Shown here: piece after piece, positions 32,774-41,033 of the stretch | How the letters are laid out: each line of letters begins with the position of its first letter | Numbering within the stretch: the stretch's first letter is position 1 | Origin: Herpetosiphonaceae bacterium | GTDB taxonomy: Bacteria; Chloroflexota; Chloroflexia; Chloroflexales; Herpetosiphonaceae | DNA length: 64,000 bases | Assembly: GCA_026003835.1 (NCBI GenBank) | Contig: BPHZ01000001.1 | Coordinates: 752,001 to 816,000, forward strand | Direction: 5' to 3' | The notes under the pieces: model-generated | What the model was told of the DNA's origin: nothing | Database searches by the model: none | The model's input: the letters and a program-made list of their open reading frames with translations, nothing else | Made by a program: the position numbers and the translations under genes

Positions 32774-34561
32774 CTACTCCTCGAAGAGGTGGTCGCCCCG
32801 GTGTAGACGCAGCGCAATCTGGTAGGTCTGGCCCTGGGCGCGAGGCGTCGGCGCGTGTGCGGCCAGGTAGCGTGCCGCGGCGATGAGGACATGCGCGGCT
32901 TCGGGGGTTCCGCGCAGGAACCGATGCAGGTTGAAGGCCGCCTCGACAGTCTGGATCGTATGGAAGTCGCGGTCCTCGCGTAGCAGCGCTTTACCGAGCA
33001 TTGCCTGAAGTGCTGCCACATGCTGGATCTCCTCCTGTGATGTGTTGGCGAGGTAGCGTGCGACGAGCGCTGCTGCCTGGTTGACCTGCTGCTGTTTATC
33101 GAGGAGCGGTAGGAACTCGGCCAGCAGCGTTGTGGGATCACTGCCGTCCGGCTGCGGCTGCGGGATCTTCGCAGCCGGGACGTTGAGGAAACGGTCGAGA
33201 TAGATGCTCATCGCCGCGTCGAAGGCGCCACGCAGCAGCTCCGGCGAAGGAGCCCGCCGCAGGCCCATATGAACGGCATTCGCGAACGTAAAGGTGTGGA
33301 GAGCCGTATCCCAGTCGCTGAATTCGTTGCTGGTGTGGAAGCGTGCGATACGCAGCGCCGCGGCGTAGCTGACGGCCTCTGCCAGCTGCTCCTCGCTGGC
33401 CCCGTCGTGCAGGGCCTGAAGCAGCGCCTCAATACTATCGTGCGGATCATCTTTGAGCAGCGTTTGCGCCAGCGCGACCCGTCCTTGCCACGTACCGCGC
33501 CGCTGCCGGCCTTCCTTCAATGCAGTCTCGATCTGGGGGAAGGCAGCCTGCAAAAGAGCCACGAGATCAACCGGATGGCGCCAGGAACTGCTCTCTTCCT
33601 GCCTGCTGCCCTGGGCAATGCCCCGCACAACGCTGCTGAGCACCGCCTGCGCCAGCTCCGGCTCCCAGCCGGCGTAGTCCAGCGCCTCAAAGGCTTTATT
33701 GGTAAAATCGAGCGCGTGGCCGATCTGGATGTAGCGGTAATCGGTGGCGGCGGTAAAGAGCATATCCGCGAGCTGGGTCGGCGTCGCGCCGGCGCGCACG
33801 GCGGTGACGACGACCCGCTCTGCGCCCTCGTCGTCGCGTACAGCGAGAAACTGGCGCAGCCAGCGCTTGAGTGTCTCAATCTCGTGACCAGTGCCGGGCA
33901 AAGGGTCAACAACAAAGCGTGGCGCTGAACCGGCTGTGTCGCGGGCGACGGCGTCCAGCCCATGGAAGAGCGCGCGGGGGCGATCCTCGGGCGCCAGGTA
34001 CGGTAGCATATTGGCGAAGCAGGTAAGCATTGTCAACCCCTGCCCCCAGCCGGCGCGTCGCTGATGCACGCCAAAGCGGAGCCCGGCAGTAAAGGGCACG
34101 CGGGGATCGCTGCCGCCGTCGAGCAGCGCAATAGCGCTTTTGGCGAGGATCAGACGAATATCATGTTCCAAACCATCGTGCAGACGCCGATAATAGTAGT
34201 TATAGGGATCGCGCTGCGCGGCTGTATCTACCCAAATCTCGTCGCCACGTACTTCAACAGGAAAGACCTGTACATCATCTGCCCATGGATCGAACGTGCC
34301 GCCTGTGCGCAGATCAAAGCGGGCGGAGTGCCAGTGACAGGTCAGGATGCCATCACTACAGGTGCCGCGGTCGAGAGGAAAGCCCATATGCGGGCAACGG
34401 TTATCCAGGGCGTAGACAGTGCCATTGTAGCGCCAGAGAACCAGTGTGCGGCCATCGATATGGATGGTCTTCAGGCCGTGCGGCTCAAGATCGCGGAGCG
34501 TCGCCGCCCGCTGCCAACGATGCGTTGCCGGCAAGCCTGCGGTTTCATGGACAGGTGTCAT
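32774..34561 (-). CDS. Rieske [2Fe-2S] domain fused to a large helical domain
   Basis: A protein of 595 residues. The Rieske domain occupies about residues 15-115, with the cluster ligands Cys56-x-His58 (NRCPHMGFPLDRG) and Cys75-x2-His78 (TCHWHSARFDLRTGG). No Rieske-oxygenase catalytic domain follows. The remaining 470 residues are almost all alpha-helical (HDIRLILAKSAIALLDGG, GLTMLTCFANMLPYLAPEDR, EEQLAEAVSYAAALRIARFH) and contain His residues that could bind metal. There are no membrane segments. It is divergent from the ECF gene at 34815. The reaction is unknown. Confidence 0.82.
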   Translation of the reverse strand: MTPVHETAGLPATHRWQRAATLRDLEPHGLKTIHIDGRTLVLWRYNGTVYALDNRCPHMGFPLDRGTCSDGILTCHWHSARFDLRTGGTFDPWADDVQVFPVEVRGDEIWVDTAAQRDPYNYYYRRLHDGLEHDIRLILAKSAIALLDGGSDPRVPFTAGLRFGVHQRRAGWGQGLTMLTCFANMLPYLAPEDRPRALFHGLDAVARDTAGSAPRFVVDPLPGTGHEIETLKRWLRQFLAVRDDEGAERVVVTAVRAGATPTQLADMLFTAATDYRYIQIGHALDFTNKAFEALDYAGWEPELAQAVLSSVVRGIAQGSRQEESSSWRHPVDLVALLQAAFPQIETALKEGRQRRGTWQGRVALAQTLLKDDPHDSIEALLQALHDGASEEQLAEAVSYAAALRIARFHTSNEFSDWDTALHTFTFANAVHMGLRRAPSPELLRGAFDAAMSIYLDRFLNVPAAKIPQPQPDGSDPTTLLAEFLPLLDKQQQVNQAAALVARYLANTSQEEIQHVAALQAMLGKALLREDRDFHTIQTVEAAFNLHRFLRGTPEAAHVLIAAARYLAAHAPTPRAQGQTYQIALRLHRGDHLFEE

Positions 34562-34677
34562 GCTGTACCTCCCTGAAGGTATCCTAGAACTCTTCGATGA
34601 ATTGTAGTACTCCTATCTTGGTCGAGGAACGGCACAGTGGCTGATTGTTCCCTGTCCATCCGTTCAGGAGCGTATGG

Positions 34678-34814
34678 TATAATGGCGTGGAACGCCCCAA
34701 AACGATGGGGTCGCAGGGTGCGTCCCGCTGTCGCGTTCGCGCTATGGTAGCGCGAGGTTGATCGCGTTCCCCACCGGACGAGAACCGCCAGTGGTAGGGG
34801 GTTAAGCGAAGCCT
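34678..34814 (+). promoter_or_regulatory. -10 box and structured leader of the ECF sigma gene
   Basis: TATAAT at 34678-34683 has no good -35 at normal distance. The 130-base leader contains short stems: CCCC-AAAACGAT-GGGG, GCGCTA-TGG-TAGCGC, and CCCC with GGGG flanking a region ending in TAGGGGG. The long, G/C-rich leader before a regulatory gene suggests RNA-level control, but it matches no riboswitch class that I recognise. Confidence 0.45.
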
Positions 34815-35420
34815 ATGACCGAAGATCATCGGAACGCAGGGGAGCAGGAGAGAGAGGTAGAACTTATCCTACGCATCAAGAGTGGTGATCTGATGGCTCT
34901 GGAGCATTTGTTCAAGCGCTACCAGCGGCCGCTCTATCAGACTGCGCTGGGAATCACCCATGATGCTGAGTTGGCTGAAGAGATCGTCCAAGATTGTTTC
35001 TATCGCCTGTACCGCTATGCCGGCAGGCTCGACGAGTCGCTACCGCTCGCGCCCTGGCTCTACCGGGTTCTGATCAATCTTTGCTACAGCAGGCTGAAGC
35101 GGCGTCGCTTCTGGAGCGAGCCGTTTCATAAACTGGCCGGGCGATTGAGGGCCGGCCCTGGCAGCGCCCCAGAGCACATCGTCGAGCGGCGTGAGGTTCA
35201 TGAGCTTGTCCGCGAGACACTGCGCGAACTATCGGCGCACCACCGTGCGGTGTTGGTACTCCACTATTTCCAGGATTACTCAGTTGCCGAGATCGCAGAA
35301 ATTCTTCAATGCTCTGAAGGCACAGTCAAATCCAGGCTCCACCACGCTCGCCGCCTGCTTAAACAACGGCTTTCCAAAGAGCTTGACCTGTTTGCCAACG
35401 CGTTTTCCAATCAATTCTAG
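34815..35420 (+). CDS. ECF-family RNA polymerase sigma factor
   Basis: A protein of 201 residues. Region 2: LEHLFKRYQRPLYQTALGIT and ELAEEIVQDCFYRLYRY. Region 4: LRELSAHHRAVLVLHYFQDY and ILQCSEGTVKSRLHHARRLL. No anti-sigma gene follows. Instead a histidine kinase begins 21 bases downstream, an uncommon partner. The sigma factor may be controlled by phosphorylation or by a regulator encoded elsewhere. Confidence 0.93.
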   Translation: MTEDHRNAGEQEREVELILRIKSGDLMALEHLFKRYQRPLYQTALGITHDAELAEEIVQDCFYRLYRYAGRLDESLPLAPWLYRVLINLCYSRLKRRRFWSEPFHKLAGRLRAGPGSAPEHIVERREVHELVRETLRELSAHHRAVLVLHYFQDYSVAEIAEILQCSEGTVKSRLHHARRLLKQRLSKELDLFANAFSNQF

Positions 35421-35441
35421 CCAGCAATCAGAGGTTTATTG

Positions 35442-37229
35442 ATGTCGGCCTCCACGCTTCATTCAGAGCAACAACGGCAGCTTTTTGCGCAAGATCGGCT
35501 GTACAGCCTGATCCGGCTCTTTACCATTGCGCTGTTGTTGCTTATCGGCATCCAGTTTACTGAGCTGCCGTTCTGGCCCCCTGCGCTGCCCACCAGCCCG
35601 GCAGTAGCGCTCTGGTGCGCTTACGCAGCGTTTGGGCTGCTGTCGATCTTCAAACCGCTGTTGAGTCGGATCCAAGGGCTTACACGCTGGTCGTACCTGG
35701 TGGATCTTGGGTTTCTCTCTGTGCTGACCCTGCTACTCGGCAGCGATACGCAGGGTGCGACACCTGAGCTGTTCTACCCGTTCTTTGTGCTGCCAGCGCT
35801 GCGTGGGGCGGTGGTGGCGGCGCCTCACCGCAGCTCTGCCGCCAGAGCCAGCGCCGGCCTGCTGGCCGCACTCTCCTATGCCAGCGCCACGATCGCTGTG
35901 CAGTGGCTGGCCGGCGAAATGCTTTCCCCCTCGATGATCATCTGGCTGCTACTGGGCGGCGCTGTGCTGCTCTTCGCGCCGGTGCTGGCCGGCACATACG
36001 CGGAGCGCTGGAATGAGACAAGCAGGACGATGGCTGAGGCAGCGCACCGCAAGGCTGAGGCGGCGCTCCAGGAGGCCGAGGCTTACCGCGATCGCATGCG
36101 CTCGCTCTATGAGGTGGCCTATGCGCTGGGCAGCACCAATAACTATCAGCATGTGCTTAACACAGCGCTGGTAGAAAGCCAGCGGCTGGTTGGCGCGGTG
36201 ACGAGTATGGTGTTGCTCTCCACCGGTGAGCCTGATGAGGTTTATGTTGCCGCCGGGCTGGGCCTGCGCGATGCAGACCTTAACCAACGAGTGAACGTTG
36301 GCCAGGGGGTGATCGGCGAGACGCTTGCCGCCGGCGAGCCGCGGCTGATCGCTGATGCCAGCCAGGAACCTGAGCTCCAGCCGATCGGGGCGATGCGCCG
36401 CTGTCGCTCTACCTGCTGTGTGCCGCTGACAGCCGGCCGGCGCACCTATGGCGTCGTCCTGGTTGCCTCCGATCGTGAGCATGCATATGGCGAAGAGCAG
36501 CTTGGCATGGTCGCGGCGCTGGCTAACTACGCTGTTATTGCTATGCTCAACGCGCAGCTGATCCAGGAGCTGCGCGAGGAGCGAGCCAAACTGATCAGCC
36601 GTGAGGAGGAAGTCCGCCAGCAGCTTAACCGCGATCTGCATGACGGCCCAGCGCAGGCGCTGGCCGCCCTGACGATGAACATTGAGTTTGTGCGTCGGCT
36701 GCTGGAGCGCGATCCCGAGCGTGTTCCTGCCGAGCTGGAGAAGATGCGCGACCTGGCTCAGCACACGACGAAGCAGGTGCGGACCATGCTCTTTGAGCTG
36801 CGGCCGCTGACGCTTGAAAGCCAGGGGCTGGTTGTAACGCTGCGCGAGTATCTTGACCGCTTCAAAGATGAGCCTACCAAGATTATTTATGACGCTGATG
36901 GTACCGATGCTCGTCTCGACTCAAAACGCGAGGCGACAGTCTTTAACATTATTCAGGAATCGGTCAACAATGCGCTGAAGCATGCTCAGGCGCGCCATAT
37001 CTGGGTGCGGCTCCGCGAAGAGCGGGGCATGCTGGTCGCTATCGTTCAGGACGATGGCAAGGGTTTTGACCTGCAGGCTGTGCGGAAAAACTATACGCAG
37101 CGCGGCTCATTTGGTCTATTGAATATCGAGGAGCGCGCGCGGCTCGTTGGCGGTACCGCTGACCTGCACTCCGCGCCGGGTCAGGGGACAACGGTACGTG
37201 TGGTGGTGCCAATCGAAGATGGGCTCTGA
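35442..37229 (+). CDS. NarL-type sensor histidine kinase with membrane domain and GAF
   Basis: A protein of 595 residues. Four to five membrane helices (LIRLFTIALLLLIGIQF through IIWLLLGGAVLLFAPVLAGT) precede a short coiled coil (AEAAHRKAEAALQEAEAYRD) and a GAF domain (about 223-375). The HisKA_3 domain has its phospho-acceptor His400 in RDLHDGPAQALAALT. The ATPase domain contains NIIQESVNNALKHA, DDGKGFD and GSFGLLNIEERARLVGG. Orphan: no response-regulator gene is adjacent. The ATG at 35442 is preferred over the TTG at 35439. It overlaps no other gene but shares direction with the ECF gene. Confidence 0.93.
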   Translation: MSASTLHSEQQRQLFAQDRLYSLIRLFTIALLLLIGIQFTELPFWPPALPTSPAVALWCAYAAFGLLSIFKPLLSRIQGLTRWSYLVDLGFLSVLTLLLGSDTQGATPELFYPFFVLPALRGAVVAAPHRSSAARASAGLLAALSYASATIAVQWLAGEMLSPSMIIWLLLGGAVLLFAPVLAGTYAERWNETSRTMAEAAHRKAEAALQEAEAYRDRMRSLYEVAYALGSTNNYQHVLNTALVESQRLVGAVTSMVLLSTGEPDEVYVAAGLGLRDADLNQRVNVGQGVIGETLAAGEPRLIADASQEPELQPIGAMRRCRSTCCVPLTAGRRTYGVVLVASDREHAYGEEQLGMVAALANYAVIAMLNAQLIQELREERAKLISREEEVRQQLNRDLHDGPAQALAALTMNIEFVRRLLERDPERVPAELEKMRDLAQHTTKQVRTMLFELRPLTLESQGLVVTLREYLDRFKDEPTKIIYDADGTDARLDSKREATVFNIIQESVNNALKHAQARHIWVRLREERGMLVAIVQDDGKGFDLQAVRKNYTQRGSFGLLNIEERARLVGGTADLHSAPGQGTTVRVVVPIEDGL

Positions 37230-37280
37230 TCTTCGGCCCGCGCACTTGCCCGGCGATAAAGAGTAGACGCAAGCGGCCTC

Positions 37281-37309
37281 TTGTGGTATTGAAACAAATG
37301 TGCTATACT
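37281..37309 (+). promoter_or_regulatory. Promoter of the pseudokinase gene
   Basis: TTGTGG (37281-37286) and TATACT (37304-37309) are separated by exactly 17 bases, 61 bases before the start codon. This gives the gene its own promoter in addition to any read-through from the kinase gene. Confidence 0.65.
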
Positions 37310-37370
37310 GGCTTGAATCCTTAACCATACGCAGGGAGTATGCGGGGCATCTAGCTGAAGGAGTCCGATC

Positions 37371-39362
37371 ATGGCGGCGTCACCATCTCGCTCGCGGGCG
37401 GGGTCAGCGCCGGCGACGCGCCGCGGCGATGAGCACGAACTCCGCAATTATAAACTTGAGGCGCGTATCGGCCAGGATGAGCTGGCGACGATCTACCGCG
37501 CCCGTCACCTGACGCTCGATCGTCCGGTGGAGGTCCATATCCTGCGCCGCTCCGATTGGATCTCGGTGAGCCGCTTCCAGCAGGCGGCACGGCTTGCCGC
37601 CAGGCTCAACCACCCGGCTATTCTCCCGGTTATCGACGCAGGCTACGACGACCGCTACGGTTACTATCTTGTCACGCCCCCGGTCAGCGGACAGCCGCTC
37701 CAGGCGCTGCTGGAGCACGCTCCTCTCGCGCCAGCAGTGGTGCTGCGCATCATCTCGCAGATCGCCCGTGCCCTCGATGCTATCCATGAGCTTGGGATTA
37801 TCCATCGCGATCTCCAGCCGGCGACCATTGTTGTTGCCGAGGAGCCACAGGCTGAAGCGGCTGTGGGCGGCGCCGGGCAGCCCGGCGGGGGCACACAGGG
37901 AGAGGGGCCGCAGCGTGCCTATCTGGCGAACTTCAGCCTGGCGTATAGCCCTGACGGCCCCGATCTCTCGCAGCTTGACGAGGCCGACTACCTGACGCCC
38001 TACGCTGCTCCTGAACAGAACTTCCGCGACCAGGAGCCGACTCCGGCGCTGGATATCTATGCCCTTGGCGCAGTGCTCTTCCATATGCTCACCGGCGAGG
38101 TGCCGCCGGCGCCCGGCCAGGAGATCCCCTCATTGGCGCGCTGGAATGAGGCACTGGCGCCCGCCGATCGAGTGTTGCGCAGGATGCTCTCGCCACAGCC
38201 GGGCCTGCGTTATCCGAGCGCGGGTCAGGCCATTGCCGCACTGCGCCAGGCGCTGCGCGACGTTGTCGGCCCTGAGTTGCCGTCTGTGACGGCTGCGTTT
38301 TCCCCATCCCCCTGGCCTGCTCCAATCGCATATCCGGCCGAGGCTGTTGAGGCCGAGTGGCTGGAAAATCCCACGGAGACGATCCTGGGTGATGTCATCG
38401 ATCCGGCGTTTCTCCAGGAGGGCCGGACGGCCGCCGCACAGCTGCATCAGATCGCGCCGCTCCGCCGACTGCTCGATGAGTGGAGCCGTGGCAACCTGCT
38501 GCGCAGGCGGCAGCTTGGCACGACGCTGCAGCTCGTCCAGGTCGTCAGCTATACCTTCTACTTTTATGAGCTGCGCGCCTACTATGAGACGCGCACGCAG
38601 CCCGAGGTCCGTGAGCGGCCGCATCAGGGCAGCAGGCTGAGCGATCGCGGCGCCCCACCGGATATCTGGAGCGTGGAGCTTCCGGCAACGGAACACTACG
38701 TCGAGGTGCGGCCGCAGGAGATGGCCGTGCCGAACTCTGCGCTCGTTCTGGCCTGCCCCCGCTGTAGTGGTGAGGGCCAGGTTATCTGCGAGCCCTGCAG
38801 CGGCCGCGGGACTGTTGAAGTCTCCCGCGCCGTGCAAAACCCTGATGGGTCCAAGACACGCCGTACCGTTAACGAAGATTGCTCCGCATGCTCGGGTGAG
38901 GGTGGCAATCCATGCCCACGCTGCCAGGGAACCGGCCAACTCTACCAGGAACAGGTCTTCCAGTGGTCGCGCTGGGCTAAGATCTGGGAGAATACCGACG
39001 ATGAGGAGGGCCTGCCCCTGCAGGATATCCGCAGACGCGCCCGGCAGGTCTATAAGGGCGTCATCGCAATCGATGATCCGCGCTGGCATGCCGTAGCACC
39101 GCTCCACGAACTGTTGGAGGCCGCTACGAAGGTAGACGCGGAAGAGCAGACCAGGCTGCTCCACGCCGAGCTGACAATCTACGGCACGTTTGTGAGCGAA
39201 GTTGACTACAACGAGCGCTCTCGCCTGCATACCCTCTATCTGATCGGTCTTCATCCCCCGACAGTACGCGGCGATGCGACCATCTTCGATAAAGAGCGCC
39301 TGATCATTGGGCTGGCCGCGTTGGTTGCCCTGCTTGTAACGTTTGCCATCCTCCTGCTGTAG
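37371..39362 (+). CDS. Pseudokinase fused to a DnaJ-type zinc-finger domain and a C-terminal membrane anchor
   Basis: A protein of 663 residues. Residues 25-290 follow the Ser/Thr kinase fold: YKLEARIGQDELATIYRARH, IIHRDLQPATIVV, YAAPEQNF and DIYALGAVLFHMLTGEVPP. However, the Gly loop has lost its second and third Gly, the VAIK Lys is His56 (VEVHIL), the catalytic-loop Asn is Thr (HRDLQPAT) and DFG is NFS (187-189). Catalysis is therefore unlikely. Residues about 462-525 carry four CxxCxGxG motifs (CPRCSGEG, CEPCSGRG, CSACSGEG, CPRCQGTG), the DnaJ cysteine-rich fold that binds two zinc ions. The last 20 residues form a membrane helix. No J domain is present. Confidence 0.88.
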   Translation: MAASPSRSRAGSAPATRRGDEHELRNYKLEARIGQDELATIYRARHLTLDRPVEVHILRRSDWISVSRFQQAARLAARLNHPAILPVIDAGYDDRYGYYLVTPPVSGQPLQALLEHAPLAPAVVLRIISQIARALDAIHELGIIHRDLQPATIVVAEEPQAEAAVGGAGQPGGGTQGEGPQRAYLANFSLAYSPDGPDLSQLDEADYLTPYAAPEQNFRDQEPTPALDIYALGAVLFHMLTGEVPPAPGQEIPSLARWNEALAPADRVLRRMLSPQPGLRYPSAGQAIAALRQALRDVVGPELPSVTAAFSPSPWPAPIAYPAEAVEAEWLENPTETILGDVIDPAFLQEGRTAAAQLHQIAPLRRLLDEWSRGNLLRRRQLGTTLQLVQVVSYTFYFYELRAYYETRTQPEVRERPHQGSRLSDRGAPPDIWSVELPATEHYVEVRPQEMAVPNSALVLACPRCSGEGQVICEPCSGRGTVEVSRAVQNPDGSKTRRTVNEDCSACSGEGGNPCPRCQGTGQLYQEQVFQWSRWAKIWENTDDEEGLPLQDIRRRARQVYKGVIAIDDPRWHAVAPLHELLEAATKVDAEEQTRLLHAELTIYGTFVSEVDYNERSRLHTLYLIGLHPPTVRGDATIFDKERLIIGLAALVALLVTFAILLL

Positions 39363-39574
39363 CTCCGTCATCCGCTGCCTCCGGCGCTCGTGCATGTGGA
39401 GGCTGCTCTCTCTCCCTGTTGGAATCTCTCCAGCTCTCTCCAGCGTGTTTCCAGTATGACACTATTGGTCGTCGATCCTGCTGGTGGCACTGCTCTTGCG
39501 GGGCAATATCGCTCTGTGTGGTCCTGCAGCGAGCAGAGGCCACAGGCTATCCGGCATGGACCAGGAGGTGAACG

Positions 39575-40639
39575 ATGAAACGGAGGATAGAGGGATCGGT
39601 CGTCGTCATTACTGGCGCATCGAGCGGTATTGGCCGCGCGACGGCTCACGCCTTTGCCCGGCGCGGCGCAAACCTTGTGCTCGCGGCGCGCAGTGAGGGA
39701 CCGCTGCGCGAGGCTGCTGATGAGTGTGGGCGTCTCGGCGCACAGACGCTGGTGGTACCGATAGATGTTACGAACGAGGATGCCGTCAGGGAGCTGGCGC
39801 GGCGGGCCGTCGAGCGCTTTGGTCGTATCGACGTTTGGGTGAACGACGCGGCTGTGACCCTGTTCTCCCGCTTTGGCGAGGAGCCGCCGGAGGTTTACCG
39901 GCGGGTGATCGAGACCAACCTGTTCGGCTCTATCTATGGAGCACGCGCCGCCCTGCGCCAGTTCCGCGAGCAGGGCAGCGGTGTCCTGATCAATCTCTCC
40001 TCGGTTGTCGCCAGCATCAGTCAACCCTACACCAGCGCCTACGATATTACCAAACATGGCATCCGTGCGCTGTCGGAAAGCCTGCGCCAGGAGCTGTACC
40101 TTGAAGGAGCGAAGCATATTCATATCTGCACGGTGCTGCCTGCCACCGTCGATACGCCGCTCTTTCAACACGGCGCAAACTATACCGGCTGGGCAGCCCG
40201 TCCTATCCCGCCGGTATACTCACCTGAGAAGGTCGCAGAGGAGATTGTCGACCTTGTGAAGAGCCCCCAGCGTGAGGTGTTCGTCGGCGGTGCCGGGCGT
40301 ATGGTATCGCTGATGCGTAGGGTTGCGCCGAGGACTGCCGAGCGGATGATGGCGCGGCAGGTCCAAAGGAAGCACTTTGACCAGCAGACGCACATCGATC
40401 GGACAGCCGGGAACTTGTTTGATCCAATGCCGCAGATCGACGCAGTGACTGGTGGGTGGCAGGGCCGGACCCGCTCGACAGCGCGCCGGCTTGCGCCTGT
40501 TGGCGTTGTTGCAGTCATTGTTGGGCTGGTCTCGCGGGCATGGCCGGAGATCTCCGGTCGGCTGGGTATTGGCCGGCGACAGCGCAAGACTGGTTTCCGG
40601 CGCATTATTGAGCCGGTTGAGCGGGCCATTGGCCGCTAG
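39575..40639 (+). CDS. Short-chain dehydrogenase/reductase with C-terminal extension
   Basis: A protein of 354 residues. The Rossmann cofactor motif is ITGASSGIGRATAHAFARRG, with NDAAVT for the NAG motif. The catalytic Ser is in LINLSSVVAS, and Tyr/Lys are in YDITKHG. The R after the second strand (LAARSE) favours NADP(H). About 90 residues follow the normal SDR end and include a hydrophobic stretch (PVGVVAVIVGLVSRAWPEI) that may contact the membrane. GGAGG precedes the ATG. The substrate is unknown. Confidence 0.9.
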   Translation: MKRRIEGSVVVITGASSGIGRATAHAFARRGANLVLAARSEGPLREAADECGRLGAQTLVVPIDVTNEDAVRELARRAVERFGRIDVWVNDAAVTLFSRFGEEPPEVYRRVIETNLFGSIYGARAALRQFREQGSGVLINLSSVVASISQPYTSAYDITKHGIRALSESLRQELYLEGAKHIHICTVLPATVDTPLFQHGANYTGWAARPIPPVYSPEKVAEEIVDLVKSPQREVFVGGAGRMVSLMRRVAPRTAERMMARQVQRKHFDQQTHIDRTAGNLFDPMPQIDAVTGGWQGRTRSTARRLAPVGVVAVIVGLVSRAWPEISGRLGIGRRQRKTGFRRIIEPVERAIGR

Positions 40640-40742
40640 CAGACGACCGCACGCTATCGATGGAGGAGTTTGGAGGGCTGCAACCCTCCAGGCTCCCCAT
40701 TTCTTACCACTTTTCCTGCCAGGGACGATGAGATAGGAGGCG

Positions 40743-41026
40743 ATGAAATCACCGCTGCCACGCCCTACGATCAATGCGCTGCTGGCAAAGATGGGGTTCA
40801 CTTCCCGCCGGGCGCTGGTACAGCCTGTGGGACGAGACGATCCTGGAGGGCCCTAGCGAGGTAACTCTGCCCGTTCCCCTACCAAACGCTCCAGGTTGCT
40901 ATCCATGGCCTGGAGCTCGGACGCGCATGGGTCGATGGAACGCCGATCAAGCAGACGGGGCGACAATTGATCGTCGCCCCGTTTCGGCAGCTCATGTTGG
41001 AGCCTTCCAGCAGTATGACACGCTGA
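40743..41026 (+). pseudogene. Broken short gene of unknown family
   Basis: Between the SDR and Tad-type genes three frames carry pieces that look like one small protein: MKSPLPRPTINALLAKMGF, then LWDETILEGPSEVTLPV, then YQTLQVAIHGLELGRAW and VDGTPIKQTGRQLIVAPFRQ. AGGAGG precedes the ATG. Two frame changes would have to be repaired to read about 95 residues. The family is not recognised. The remaining bases of 40640-41033 hold nothing else. Confidence 0.45.
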
Positions 41027-41033
41027 CCTGCTG

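Noticed and set aside
38130..39395. 421-codon open frame antisense to the pseudokinase gene
   Set aside because: It has no recognisable domain, no Shine-Dalgarno, and lies wholly opposite a gene with clear motifs; long shadow frames are usual at this GC content.
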